Below, piece by piece: positions 55,006 through 62,616 of a stretch of DNA of 64,000 nucleotides. This DNA comes from Magnetococcales bacterium (lineage in GTDB: Bacteria; Pseudomonadota; Magnetococcia; Magnetococcales; UBA8363): NCBI GenBank assembly GCA_015232865.1, contig JADFYU010000005.1, positions 23,244-87,243 on the forward strand. The letters are read 5' to 3'. The notes beneath the pieces are model-generated. The model did no database searches. It saw only the letters and a list, made by a program, of their open reading frames with translations, and was not told the origin of the DNA. Within the stretch, counting starts at the first letter, position 1. Every line of letters begins with the position of its first letter. The position numbers and the translations under genes were made by a program.

Positions 55006-55605
55006 ATGAGTGTACTCGTAACCAAGGCCGCCCCGGATTTCACCGCCAACGCCGTTATGCCTGACAACAGCGTCAAAGCCGACTTTTCCCTCTCTGAATA
55101 CAAAGGCAAATATGTCGTCTTGTTTTTCTATCCTCTGGACTTTACCTTTGTCTGCCCCTCCGAGATCATCGCATTTGATCACCGTTTGCAAGAGTTTAAA
55201 AGCCGTGGCGTAGAGGTAATCGGTGTCTCCATCGACTCTCACTTCACTCATCTGGCCTGGAAAAACACCGACATCAACAATGGTGGCATCGGCAACGTCC
55301 AGTATCCACTGGTTGCGGACATTTCCAAAGACATTACCCGTGCATACGACCTCTACTTTGGTCCCGGCATCGCACTGCGTGGCTCTTTCCTGATCGACAG
55401 AGCGGGTATTGTTCGTCATCAGGTTGTCAATGATCTGCCTTTGGGTCGTAACATCGACGAAATGCTGCGTACGATCGACGCCCTTCAATTTACCGAAGAG
55501 CATGGAGAAGTTTGTCCGGCTGGATGGAACAAAGGCAAACCAGGCATGAAAGGCTCCACCGAAGGTGTGGCTGAATATTTGGCAGCCAACGCCAAAGAAC
55601 TGTAA
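55006..55605 (+). CDS. Typical 2-Cys peroxiredoxin (AhpC/Prx1 type)
   Basis: Cytosolic thiol peroxidase of 199 residues. The peroxidatic Cys50 is in DFTFVCPSEIIAF and the resolving Cys near 170 in GEVCPAGW, the typical 2-Cys arrangement; the C-terminal extension (PGMKGSTEGVAEYL) is also present. It removes H2O2 and alkyl hydroperoxides. No ahpF or dedicated reductase is adjacent. It sits 35 bases before a superoxide reductase gene, which makes H2O2, so a two-step detoxification of superoxide is the obvious reading. Confidence 0.95.
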   Translation: MSVLVTKAAPDFTANAVMPDNSVKADFSLSEYKGKYVVLFFYPLDFTFVCPSEIIAFDHRLQEFKSRGVEVIGVSIDSHFTHLAWKNTDINNGGIGNVQYPLVADISKDITRAYDLYFGPGIALRGSFLIDRAGIVRHQVVNDLPLGRNIDEMLRTIDALQFTEEHGEVCPAGWNKGKPGMKGSTEGVAEYLAANAKEL

Positions 55606-55640
55606 GTTTCCCCCATTCAAATCCCACGTGGAGAAGAAAA

Positions 55641-56030
55641 ATGCCCAAAATCAATCGTTACGTCGATATTTCAGAAGTCGATAAAGAGGCCAGAAAAGAT
55701 TACATCGACCGTCACTCTCCTTTTATCGAGTGTGCCAGCGAAGCTAAAGCCGGCGAAAAGTTTCCCGTGACCATTCGCATGGGAAAAGAGTACAGCCACC
55801 CGGACGATATGGACCACTACATCAAATCCATCCAGCTTTATGATGGTGAAACCCTGCTATCCGAAACCAATTTTGTCTGTGGCGCCCAAGGTGGGCAGGG
55901 CAATAAAGGTCAAGCAGAGGTAACGGTCAACATTGTTCCCAGTGCCAAAATGAAATTGACCGCCCTCTCCTACTGCACCAAGCATGGCCTTTGGGAGTGT
56001 GATCCGGTCGATGTCGCCATTGTCGATTAA
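55641..56030 (+). CDS. Superoxide reductase (neelaredoxin / class II SOR)
   Basis: The 129-residue protein reduces superoxide to peroxide at a non-haem iron centre without releasing oxygen. The ligands are visible: His25 in DRHSPFIE, His53 and His59 in GKEYSHPDDMDHYI, and Cys112 and His115 in SYCTKHGLWE. There is no N-terminal rubredoxin-like Fe(Cys)4 domain, so it is class II. The usual E-K-H-V-P loop is D-R-H-S-P, so both Glu and the catalytic Lys are replaced (Asp23, Arg24). An SD-like GGAG lies about 9 bases ahead of the ATG. It is flanked by a peroxiredoxin and a ferredoxin gene. Confidence 0.93.
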   Translation: MPKINRYVDISEVDKEARKDYIDRHSPFIECASEAKAGEKFPVTIRMGKEYSHPDDMDHYIKSIQLYDGETLLSETNFVCGAQGGQGNKGQAEVTVNIVPSAKMKLTALSYCTKHGLWECDPVDVAIVD

Positions 56031-56086
56031 CTGTTCAGAGCCAAGAGGGACTCTGTTTTGAATATCCTTTCTGGGGAGTTCAGTTC

Positions 56087-56398
56087 ATGAAACCAAAGCA
56101 TCATGTTTTTGTCTGTATGAATCAACGACCGCCGGGACATCCCCGTGGTTCCTGCGGCAGCTCTGGGGCTTCGAGCATTTATGAAGCGATGATGGGCGAG
56201 TTGGAAAAACGCAACCTGTTTGGAACAATCCAGGTTACCGGAACGTTTTGCATGGGTCCATGCGATCAAGGACCAGCCATGGTGGTTTATCCATCCGGGG
56301 TTTGGTACAAGGGCGTCAAGCCCGAAGATGTTCAGGAGATTTTTGACCAACATCTGGAAAATGACCAACCGGTTGAACGCTTGGTCATGATGCAATAA
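56087..56398 (+). CDS. Thioredoxin-like [2Fe-2S] ferredoxin
   Basis: A 103-residue protein with Cys10, Cys23, Cys55 and Cys59, the last two in GTFCMGPCDQGPAMVVYPSG, matching the shethna-type/NuoE-like thioredoxin-fold ferredoxin. These carry one [2Fe-2S] cluster and are found in aerobes and anaerobes. The gene lies 56 bases after the superoxide reductase. It may supply electrons to it, which is an inference from neighbourhood. A strong terminator follows after about 70 bases and ends this group. Confidence 0.9.
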   Translation: MKPKHHVFVCMNQRPPGHPRGSCGSSGASSIYEAMMGELEKRNLFGTIQVTGTFCMGPCDQGPAMVVYPSGVWYKGVKPEDVQEIFDQHLENDQPVERLVMMQ

Positions 56399-56450
56399 AA
56401 GCGGATTGATTCCAGGCCGAATGTACGCGGTTTTCCACTGACATTTGGCC

Positions 56451-56472
56451 TGACTGCCGTTTCCAGGGTCAA
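56451..56472 (-). repeat. Dispersed repeat, single arm
   Basis: TGACTGCCGTTTCCAGGGTC is a right-hand arm with a few changes, directly before a terminator hairpin. Confidence 0.45.
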
Positions 56473-56501
56473 GCCGGGAGAGCCACTCTCCCGGCTTTTT
56501 T
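56471..56501 (+). terminator. Intrinsic terminator of the peroxiredoxin-SOR-ferredoxin operon
   Basis: AAGCCGGGAG (56471-56480) pairs with CTCCCGGCTT (56488-56497) across a 7-base loop, followed by six T. This is a textbook rho-independent terminator. Confidence 0.9.
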
Positions 56502-56914
56502 CTTACCCGGCCCCTGCCAGACTACGCTCCAGTGGCGTTTTAGAGCAGGCTATTACTGGCCCGCTTGAAAAGCAAAACTTATATTTAAACATATCATACT
56601 GTTTTCTCTGATTTTTTATGCAGACAAAAACTTATTCTATCAATACAAAATAAACAGACTCTTTTACCCAGACTCTCTTTGCTGGATTAAATTGTTGTTG
56701 ACAACGGTTGGCAGCAAATGCTAGAAACGGGCACTAGGTATGCAGTCGTATTGTGATACAGCCTGACTTTGTCCAGATGTCGCGTTGCAGTTTTTGATCG
56801 ATACTTTTTCGATAAAAAACTCAATTACAGGATTACAAGGTTCGACCAGTCTGTTGTAAAGACGTTCTGCTAAACTGTTAACCCTCTTTTTTTAATTTGT
56901 TTGGAGAAAATTCA
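56502..56914 (+). promoter_or_regulatory. Long upstream region and probable promoter of the cold-shock gene
   Basis: This gap of 413 bases has no gene and is A/T-rich. TTGACA (56698-56703) and TAGAAA (56722-56727) with an 18-base spacer form a good sigma-70 promoter. Transcription would start near 56735 and leave an untranslated leader of about 180 bases, similar to the leader that acts as a temperature sensor in E. coli cspA. GATCGATACTTTTTCGAT in the leader can form a small hairpin. No named riboswitch is recognised. Confidence 0.55.
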
Positions 56915-57127
56915 ATGGCAGATCGTGAAAACGGCACAGTAAAGTGGTTCAATGACAGCAAAGGTTTTGGTTTCATTGAGCGTGATGAAGGAAAAGGTGA
57001 CGTATTCGTTCATCATACCAGCATCACCGGCGACGGATTTAAAACACTTGCTGAGGGACAACGTGTTGAGTTTGATGTAACTCAAGGCGAGAAAGGTCCA
57101 AAAGCTGATTCTGTTGTAAAAATCTAA
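56915..57127 (+). CDS. Cold-shock domain protein (CspA family)
   Basis: A 70-residue single-stranded nucleic-acid-binding protein. RNP1 is KGFGFIER and RNP2 is [23 protein letters not shown] is the typical N-terminal strand. The ATG at 56915 is preceded by GGAGA; an in-frame ATG six codons upstream was not chosen because the conserved CSD starts here. A long leader and a strong promoter-like sequence suggest high or temperature-dependent expression, and a bidirectional terminator follows. Confidence 0.95.
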   Translation: MADRENGTVKWFNDSKGFGFIERDEGKGDVFVHHTSITGDGFKTLAEGQRVEFDVTQGEKGPKADSVVKI

Positions 57128-57145
57128 GCAACAGAATTCATCGAT

Positions 57146-57190
57146 AAAAAAGGCCACTGTTGGAGCAATTCCGATAGTGGCCTTTTTTTT
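57146..57190. terminator. Bidirectional terminator between csp and Nudix genes
   Basis: AAAAAAGGCCACT... pairs with ...AGTGGCCTTTTTTTTT. The stem extends inward through GTTGGA / TTCCGAT with two G-T pairs, around a 5-base loop. T-runs flank it on both strands, so it should end both convergent genes. Confidence 0.88.
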
Positions 57191-57196
57191 TGGGGG

Positions 57197-57847
57197 TTAA
57201 AGAAAAGCATAATATCGCTGCATGAAAATCCGCAGACCATCGGCATAGTTCCAAGGCTGCTCTCTCAGTTCGGCCTGAAGTTGCGCCTTACTGATCAATC
57301 GATGATTAACCGCTTCACCATCGACAAACCGAATCTCTCCGTCATAAACACCACAATAGACCGCCGTATTGCCCCGTTTCAGCCAGGACACCCCCTCTTT
57401 CATCCGGCAGACAGACCCCATCCAGGGATCATAGTCAATCAGCCGAATAACAGCCGTTTGTGATAAATCATGCTGATTTGAGGCTAAACGCTGTCGAAAA
57501 TCGAGACTGTCTTTGGCTATGACCACCTGACTGACACCGATCTCTTCTGCCATCTCTTTTTGTACATTTTCATCAAAGCTGTGCCGGGAGAGTTGTCTCT
57601 CCTCGGTTACCACATGTCCCCCGACGGTTTTATCCCACATGAAGGGGTTTTCCGGCTTATCTCCCCGCTGCACCAGATGCAGATTGCCATCACTGTTGAT
57701 CAACACCAGATGGACGACTGGGACGGCCAGAGGTGCCTCGCCATTTTTTTGAGAATAGTTGCGGATCTCTCGAATCAACTCTTTTCTCTCGCTTGTTTTG
57801 ACATATCGACCCTGAGAGTCGGTTGCGTGAAGAAGTTCAAAATTCAT
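57197..57847 (-). CDS. Nudix-domain protein
   Basis: The protein is 216 residues from the ATG at 57847, with AAGGAG 10 bases upstream; a start at 57898 would add 17 residues. VPVVHLVLINSDGNLHLVQR begins the Nudix fold. The Nudix box is loose: GGHVVTEERQLSRHSFDE and then VQKEMAEEIGVS, so a longer spacer separates the first Gly/Glu from the R/KE-x2-EE-x-GV part and Arg is Lys. This form resembles isopentenyl-diphosphate isomerase-like or other Nudix hydrolases whose substrate cannot be guessed. It is convergent with the cold-shock gene. Confidence 0.8.
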   Translation of the reverse strand: MNFELLHATDSQGRYVKTSERKELIREIRNYSQKNGEAPLAVPVVHLVLINSDGNLHLVQRGDKPENPFMWDKTVGGHVVTEERQLSRHSFDENVQKEMAEEIGVSQVVIAKDSLDFRQRLASNQHDLSQTAVIRLIDYDPWMGSVCRMKEGVSWLKRGNTAVYCGVYDGEIRFVDGEAVNHRLISKAQLQAELREQPWNYADGLRIFMQRYYAFL

Positions 57848-57937
57848 TGATCGATTCGCTCCTTGTTGATGATCAGCAGAGCACACACCACCAACCACCG
57901 TTTCTGGTTTATTGCACCGATTTTTTCCGATTGCAGA

Positions 57938-60298
57938 TCAACATTTTTTCGCTCGCAAAAAAGCGGCAGCCATGGCTCCCTCCTCAACGCCAGCGGAAGA
58001 GGAGTCCTGGCGCATTTTACCGGGATTGCCAGATCTGATTTTTTCCTGATGACCATTTATATAACCATTTTTCGGCGGGGCCAGCGTGTCAGGTTGCGAC
58101 GAAGGGTTCTGGGCCGGCTGTACCCCCTCTGACAGCTTCATGCTCAAGGCAATGCGTTTTCGGGCAAGATCAACCTCCAACACCTGGACTTTGACCACCG
58201 CTCCTGTGTGGGTGACGCTGTGGGGATCTTTGACAAACTTATCCGCCATGGCGGAAATATGGACCAGACCGTCCTGATGCACACCCAAATCGACAAAAGC
58301 ACCAAAATTGGTGATATTGGTAACGACCCCCTCCAGACACATGCCCACCTGCAAATCCTGGATGGTCTCGACCCCCTCCTGAAAACGAGCGGTTTTAAAC
58401 GCCGGTCTGGGATCCCGTCCCGGTTTGTCCAACTCCAAAAGAATATCTCGAACCGTCGGTTCACCAAAAGAGCCGTGAACAAACCGGCCGGGATCAAGGC
58501 TACGAAGCAGCGGTTGATTTCCCATGACCTGATCCAATTTTTTCTGGGTGGTTTGCAAAATTCGCTGAACCAACGGATAGGATTCAGGGTGAACCGCCGA
58601 CGCGTCCAACGGGTTGTCCCCGTTGCGTATCCTTAAAAAACCTGCGGCCTGCTCAAAGGCTTTTGGACCAAAACGAGTGACCTTTTTCAAAGCGCTGCGA
58701 TTGAGAAAACGACCGTTTTTCTCCCGAAAGTCGATAATGTTTTTGGCCAGAGTTGCGTTCAACCCCGAGACCCGCTCCAAAAGTGGTGCCGAAGCGGTGT
58801 TGATATCGACGCCGACGGCATTCACCGCATCCTCGACGACACCATTCAACGCCTCTTTCAAACCCCGCTCTTCCAAATCATGCTGATATTGTCCGACACC
58901 AATGGAGCGCGGATCGATTTTGACCAACTCAGCCAAGGGGTCTTGCAGGCGTCTGGCGATGGAGACCGCGCCACGAATGGAGACATCCAGTTGAGGCAAC
59001 TCCTGGGAGGCGAATTCAGAGGCTGAATAGACCGAAGCACCCGCTTCACTGACAATCACACCATCCAACATCAACTCTGGACATTTCTTTCGTAACAGGG
59101 CGACCATTTTCTCCGTCTCCCTGGAGCCGGTTCCGTTGCCGATACTCAACAAGCGAATGCTATTTTTTTTGGCCATTTTTGCCAGACGCTCCAACGCACC
59201 CGACAGATCGTTTCGCGGCGGATGGGGATAGATGGTATCGGTTTCCAACACTTTGCCGGTGGCGTCAATGGCCGCCACCTTGACGCCGGTACGCAATCCC
59301 GGGTCCAAACCAATGACACCAATCGGCCCAGCCGGAGCCGCCAACAGCAGATCTTTGACGTTGCTTGCAAAAACCCGAATCGCCTCCTGGTGCGCCATTT
59401 CGGTCAGACGTTTCATGACATCCCCTTCCACCCCGGACTTAACCCGCTTTTTCCAGGCATAGCGCACCCCGTCCACCAACCATCGACTGCCATTCCCAAA
59501 TTCCGCTTTAATGGCCAGATGATGAACCATACTGCTTTCGCAACCACTCAATCGCTCCTTGGCCAGATCTCGCTCCCCCACCTGTTCCAATTTCAAACGA
59601 AGGATCAAATCCTTTTCGCCCCGCAACAGGGCCAAAACCCGATGGGCAGGCAGCTTTTTAACCGGCTGCGAAAAGTCATGAAAATCCGAAAATTTACTCC
59701 CCTGCTGCTCCTGACCCTTGACCACCGTAGAGAACAACACCCCCTGTTGCCAGAGTTCTTCCCGAAGGATTGCCAACAGTTTGGCATCATCACAAAGCCG
59801 GTCGGTCAAAATATCCCAAGCCCCCTCCAACGCTTTTTCCACCGATTCAACGCCCTTTTCAATATTAACGTAAGCCAAAGCAGAGGACTCCGGGTTGCTA
59901 TCGGGCTGAGAGATCAACCAATCCAGAAGCGGCTCCAAGCCGGCTTCGCGAGCAATGGTGGCTCTTGTTCGGCGTTTGGGGCGATAAGGTAGATAGAGAT
60001 CTTCCAATTGAGTTTTGGTTTCAGCCCGGTTAAGCTCGGCGGCCAGTTTCTCGGTCATCTGACCTTGATCTTTGATGGATTTGATAATGGACTCGCGTCG
60101 GGAGTCCAGATCGCGAAGCGTGTGCAACCGCTCTAAAAGGTGGCGCAAATGGGTGTCGGTCAAGCTGCCGGTCACCTCTTTCCGGTAGCGGGCGATAAAG
60201 GGAACCGTCGCCCCTTCATCCAACAGTTGAATGGCCGCCTCGACCTGGGCGTTTTTTACCTGGAGTTCGTTGGCAATACGTTGGCTAATGGATTTCAT
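57938..60298 (-). CDS. tex: RNA-binding transcription accessory protein Tex
   Basis: Conserved 786-residue RNA-binding protein affecting transcription and toxin expression in several bacteria. The N-terminal helical region has FIARYRKEVTGSLTDT, a YqgF-like RNase H fold is in the middle (VIGLDPGLRTGVKVA), then helix-hairpin-helix motifs (DINTASAPLLERVSGLN), and a C-terminal S1 domain (VGMCLEGVVTNITNFGAFVD). A Lys/Pro-rich extra tail of about 60 residues follows. Its start overlaps the topB stop by four bases, indicating a shared transcript. Confidence 0.95.
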   Translation of the reverse strand: MKSISQRIANELQVKNAQVEAAIQLLDEGATVPFIARYRKEVTGSLTDTHLRHLLERLHTLRDLDSRRESIIKSIKDQGQMTEKLAAELNRAETKTQLEDLYLPYRPKRRTRATIAREAGLEPLLDWLISQPDSNPESSALAYVNIEKGVESVEKALEGAWDILTDRLCDDAKLLAILREELWQQGVLFSTVVKGQEQQGSKFSDFHDFSQPVKKLPAHRVLALLRGEKDLILRLKLEQVGERDLAKERLSGCESSMVHHLAIKAEFGNGSRWLVDGVRYAWKKRVKSGVEGDVMKRLTEMAHQEAIRVFASNVKDLLLAAPAGPIGVIGLDPGLRTGVKVAAIDATGKVLETDTIYPHPPRNDLSGALERLAKMAKKNSIRLLSIGNGTGSRETEKMVALLRKKCPELMLDGVIVSEAGASVYSASEFASQELPQLDVSIRGAVSIARRLQDPLAELVKIDPRSIGVGQYQHDLEERGLKEALNGVVEDAVNAVGVDINTASAPLLERVSGLNATLAKNIIDFREKNGRFLNRSALKKVTRFGPKAFEQAAGFLRIRNGDNPLDASAVHPESYPLVQRILQTTQKKLDQVMGNQPLLRSLDPGRFVHGSFGEPTVRDILLELDKPGRDPRPAFKTARFQEGVETIQDLQVGMCLEGVVTNITNFGAFVDLGVHQDGLVHISAMADKFVKDPHSVTHTGAVVKVQVLEVDLARKRIALSMKLSEGVQPAQNPSSQPDTLAPPKNGYINGHQEKIRSGNPGKMRQDSSSAGVEEGAMAAAFLRAKKC

Positions 60299-62403
60299 GG
60301 AGTTGGATTCTCACTCGTTTCTTGGTTTTCTGTTGGAAGTTTCACCACCTCTGAAACCGGGGTTGTCTGGGCTTCAGCCGTGCTGTCTGGCAATGTGCCT
60401 CGGCAATTGGGATAACCGGAACAGCCGAAAAAGGTCCCTTGCGACCCGTTTCTGCGGCGCATGACCCGACCACATCTGGGACATTTGATCAAGGGTCCAT
60501 CGCGCTCGGAAACAATATTGGCATCGTCCTGAAAATTGGAAAATTGTCGAATACCCAATCGCTCCCGTTCCTGAACATTTCTGACCAGACGAGAAATCCA
60601 GATTTTCGATTTTTCAAGAAAACCATCCAAGGTTCCCTGGCCCTGGGAAATATCATCCAGAGCCTGCTCCCAGACTGCGGTGGTGGCCGGGTCGGTCACG
60701 CTGTGGGGGAGCATGTCAATCAAGGCGCGACCGGCAGGTTGACTGATGAGGTTTTTTTTGCCGGATCGAGCCAGGAGTTTACGCATCAATAAATTTTCGA
60801 TGATGGAGGCGCGAGTGGCTTCGGTGCCGATACCGGCGGTCTCTCGCAAAATTTTTCTCAACCGTTCATCTTCGATCAACCGACCGATATTTTTCATGGC
60901 CTGTATCAGGGTTCCCTCGGTAAATCGCGGGAGCGGCTTGGTCTTTTTGGCCTCAATTTTTGCTTTTTCAATCCAGACCTCCTCCCCTTTCTGGACTAAG
61001 GGAAGGTTCTGTTCGCTGCGCTGTTTTTCTTTGGAATGGCTGGCTGATTCGCTGTTTTCCCGACCCAGAACCTGTTTCCAGCCCGGCACCATCTCCACCC
61101 GCCCTGTCGCTCGAAACAGCTCTTTTTCAACCCGGCAATCAATTTGGGTTCTGTCATATTCAAAAGCGGGATAAAACTGAACCAGATAATAACGCCTGAC
61201 CAGGTCATACAGTCTGAACTCATCCGCAGACATCGTCTGGACTTTTACGGCGGCGGCGGTAGGAATGATGGCATGATGAGCGGTTATTTTTTTATCATCC
61301 CAGACCTTGGAGCGACATTTTGGGTCCGCTGACTCGATCAGGGGAGTCAGACTGGGATCTGACTGTTTGAGAGCGCTCAATATCGATTGAATATCGGCGA
61401 TCTGGCTTTTGGGCAGATGACGGCAATCGGAGCGGGGGTAGGTAATGGCCTTGTGTTTCTCGTAGAGGGATTGCGCCACTTCCAACACCTGTTTTGCCCC
61501 CATTCCCCATCGCTTTGAGCCTTCTTGTTGAAGCGTTGACAACTCCAACGGCAGCGGCGGCGGATCTTTGAGTCGCTTGGTCTCGGCTTTGGTAATGAGG
61601 GCTGTTTTTTCGGTAATTTTTTCGACCACCTCCCAGGCTTTTTTTTCATCCAGACAGCGTCCGGCCTCATCGGTGAACTTTTTGGCTGGAATCCACTTGG
61701 CGACAAAATAGCGTGGTTTTTCAGCGGATGCGGGTTTGATCAGCGCCAAAACATCAAAAAAATCCACCGCCACAAACCGCTCAATCTGACGATCTCGATC
61801 GACGACCAGTTTAAGAGTCGGGGTTTGAACCCGGCCCACAGTCAGCACCCCGTCATATCCACCTTGCCGGCCCAAGATCGTATAGGCGCGGGAGAGATTC
61901 ATCCCCACCAGCCAATCGGCCCTGGCACGGCCCATGCCGGCTTGATAGAGCGGTCGGGTTTTTTCTCCGGGCAGCAGGTTGTCCAGGGCTTTTCGGATGC
62001 TGGCATCATCCAAGGCCGAAAGCCAGAGTCGCAAGATTTTTCCCTGGTATTGGCACCGCTCCAACACCTCACGGCCAATGGTCTCCCCCTCCCGGTCAGC
62101 GTCGGTGGCCAGAATAACCTGATCCACCCCCTTGAGAAGAGATTGGATAACCTTGAACTGCTTACCAACCGACTGTCTCACCTCCAGTTTCCATTGATCG
62201 GGGATGAGCGGCAAGGTGTCCAGTCGCCAGGGTTTCCACTCGGTTTTATAGCCGTCCGGCGCGCTCATCTCCAACAGATGGCCAATACACCAGGTAACCT
62301 GTTTGTCCGGGCCTTGCAGATAGCCTTCCCGACGTTGGGTCGCACCCAATATCCGACCAATATCCCGAGCCTGGGAGGGTTTCTCACACAAAAATAACAT
62401 CAT
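60295..62403 (-). CDS. topB: DNA topoisomerase III (TopB)
   Basis: Type IA topoisomerase of 702 residues that relaxes and decatenates DNA, working with RecQ-like helicases. The TOPRIM domain starts at FLCEKPSQARDIGRILG, with LATDADREGE as the metal site. The catalytic Tyr is in AITYPRSDCRHL. A C-terminal zinc-ribbon-like module (CPRCGRVMRRRN, then FFGCSGYPNCRGTL) follows, which many topB proteins carry, and a short low-complexity tail. The ATG lies on its own; the next divergent gene is 213 bases away. Confidence 0.95.
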   Translation of the reverse strand: MMLFLCEKPSQARDIGRILGATQRREGYLQGPDKQVTWCIGHLLEMSAPDGYKTEWKPWRLDTLPLIPDQWKLEVRQSVGKQFKVIQSLLKGVDQVILATDADREGETIGREVLERCQYQGKILRLWLSALDDASIRKALDNLLPGEKTRPLYQAGMGRARADWLVGMNLSRAYTILGRQGGYDGVLTVGRVQTPTLKLVVDRDRQIERFVAVDFFDVLALIKPASAEKPRYFVAKWIPAKKFTDEAGRCLDEKKAWEVVEKITEKTALITKAETKRLKDPPPLPLELSTLQQEGSKRWGMGAKQVLEVAQSLYEKHKAITYPRSDCRHLPKSQIADIQSILSALKQSDPSLTPLIESADPKCRSKVWDDKKITAHHAIIPTAAAVKVQTMSADEFRLYDLVRRYYLVQFYPAFEYDRTQIDCRVEKELFRATGRVEMVPGWKQVLGRENSESASHSKEKQRSEQNLPLVQKGEEVWIEKAKIEAKKTKPLPRFTEGTLIQAMKNIGRLIEDERLRKILRETAGIGTEATRASIIENLLMRKLLARSGKKNLISQPAGRALIDMLPHSVTDPATTAVWEQALDDISQGQGTLDGFLEKSKIWISRLVRNVQERERLGIRQFSNFQDDANIVSERDGPLIKCPRCGRVMRRRNGSQGTFFGCSGYPNCRGTLPDSTAEAQTTPVSEVVKLPTENQETSENPTP

Positions 62404-62616
62404 GCCTGCACTCTACTGCCAGAACGGTCTGACAACACGGTATTGCCAAAAAATTTCATGTAAATAAAAAAAACAATATATACTGAGACAAAAATCAGGT
62501 AGGATTATGGGTCATTTTACCCGATAATCAATGAGTTTTGTTTGTAAACACATAAATCATTGAGTTCGTTTTTTGTTACACAACCAATAGTAAAGGATTG
62601 AGGAAAAAACGCCGAA

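Noticed and set aside
59222..59992. 256-codon plus-strand open frame inside tex
   Set aside because: It is a shadow of the Tex coding strand.
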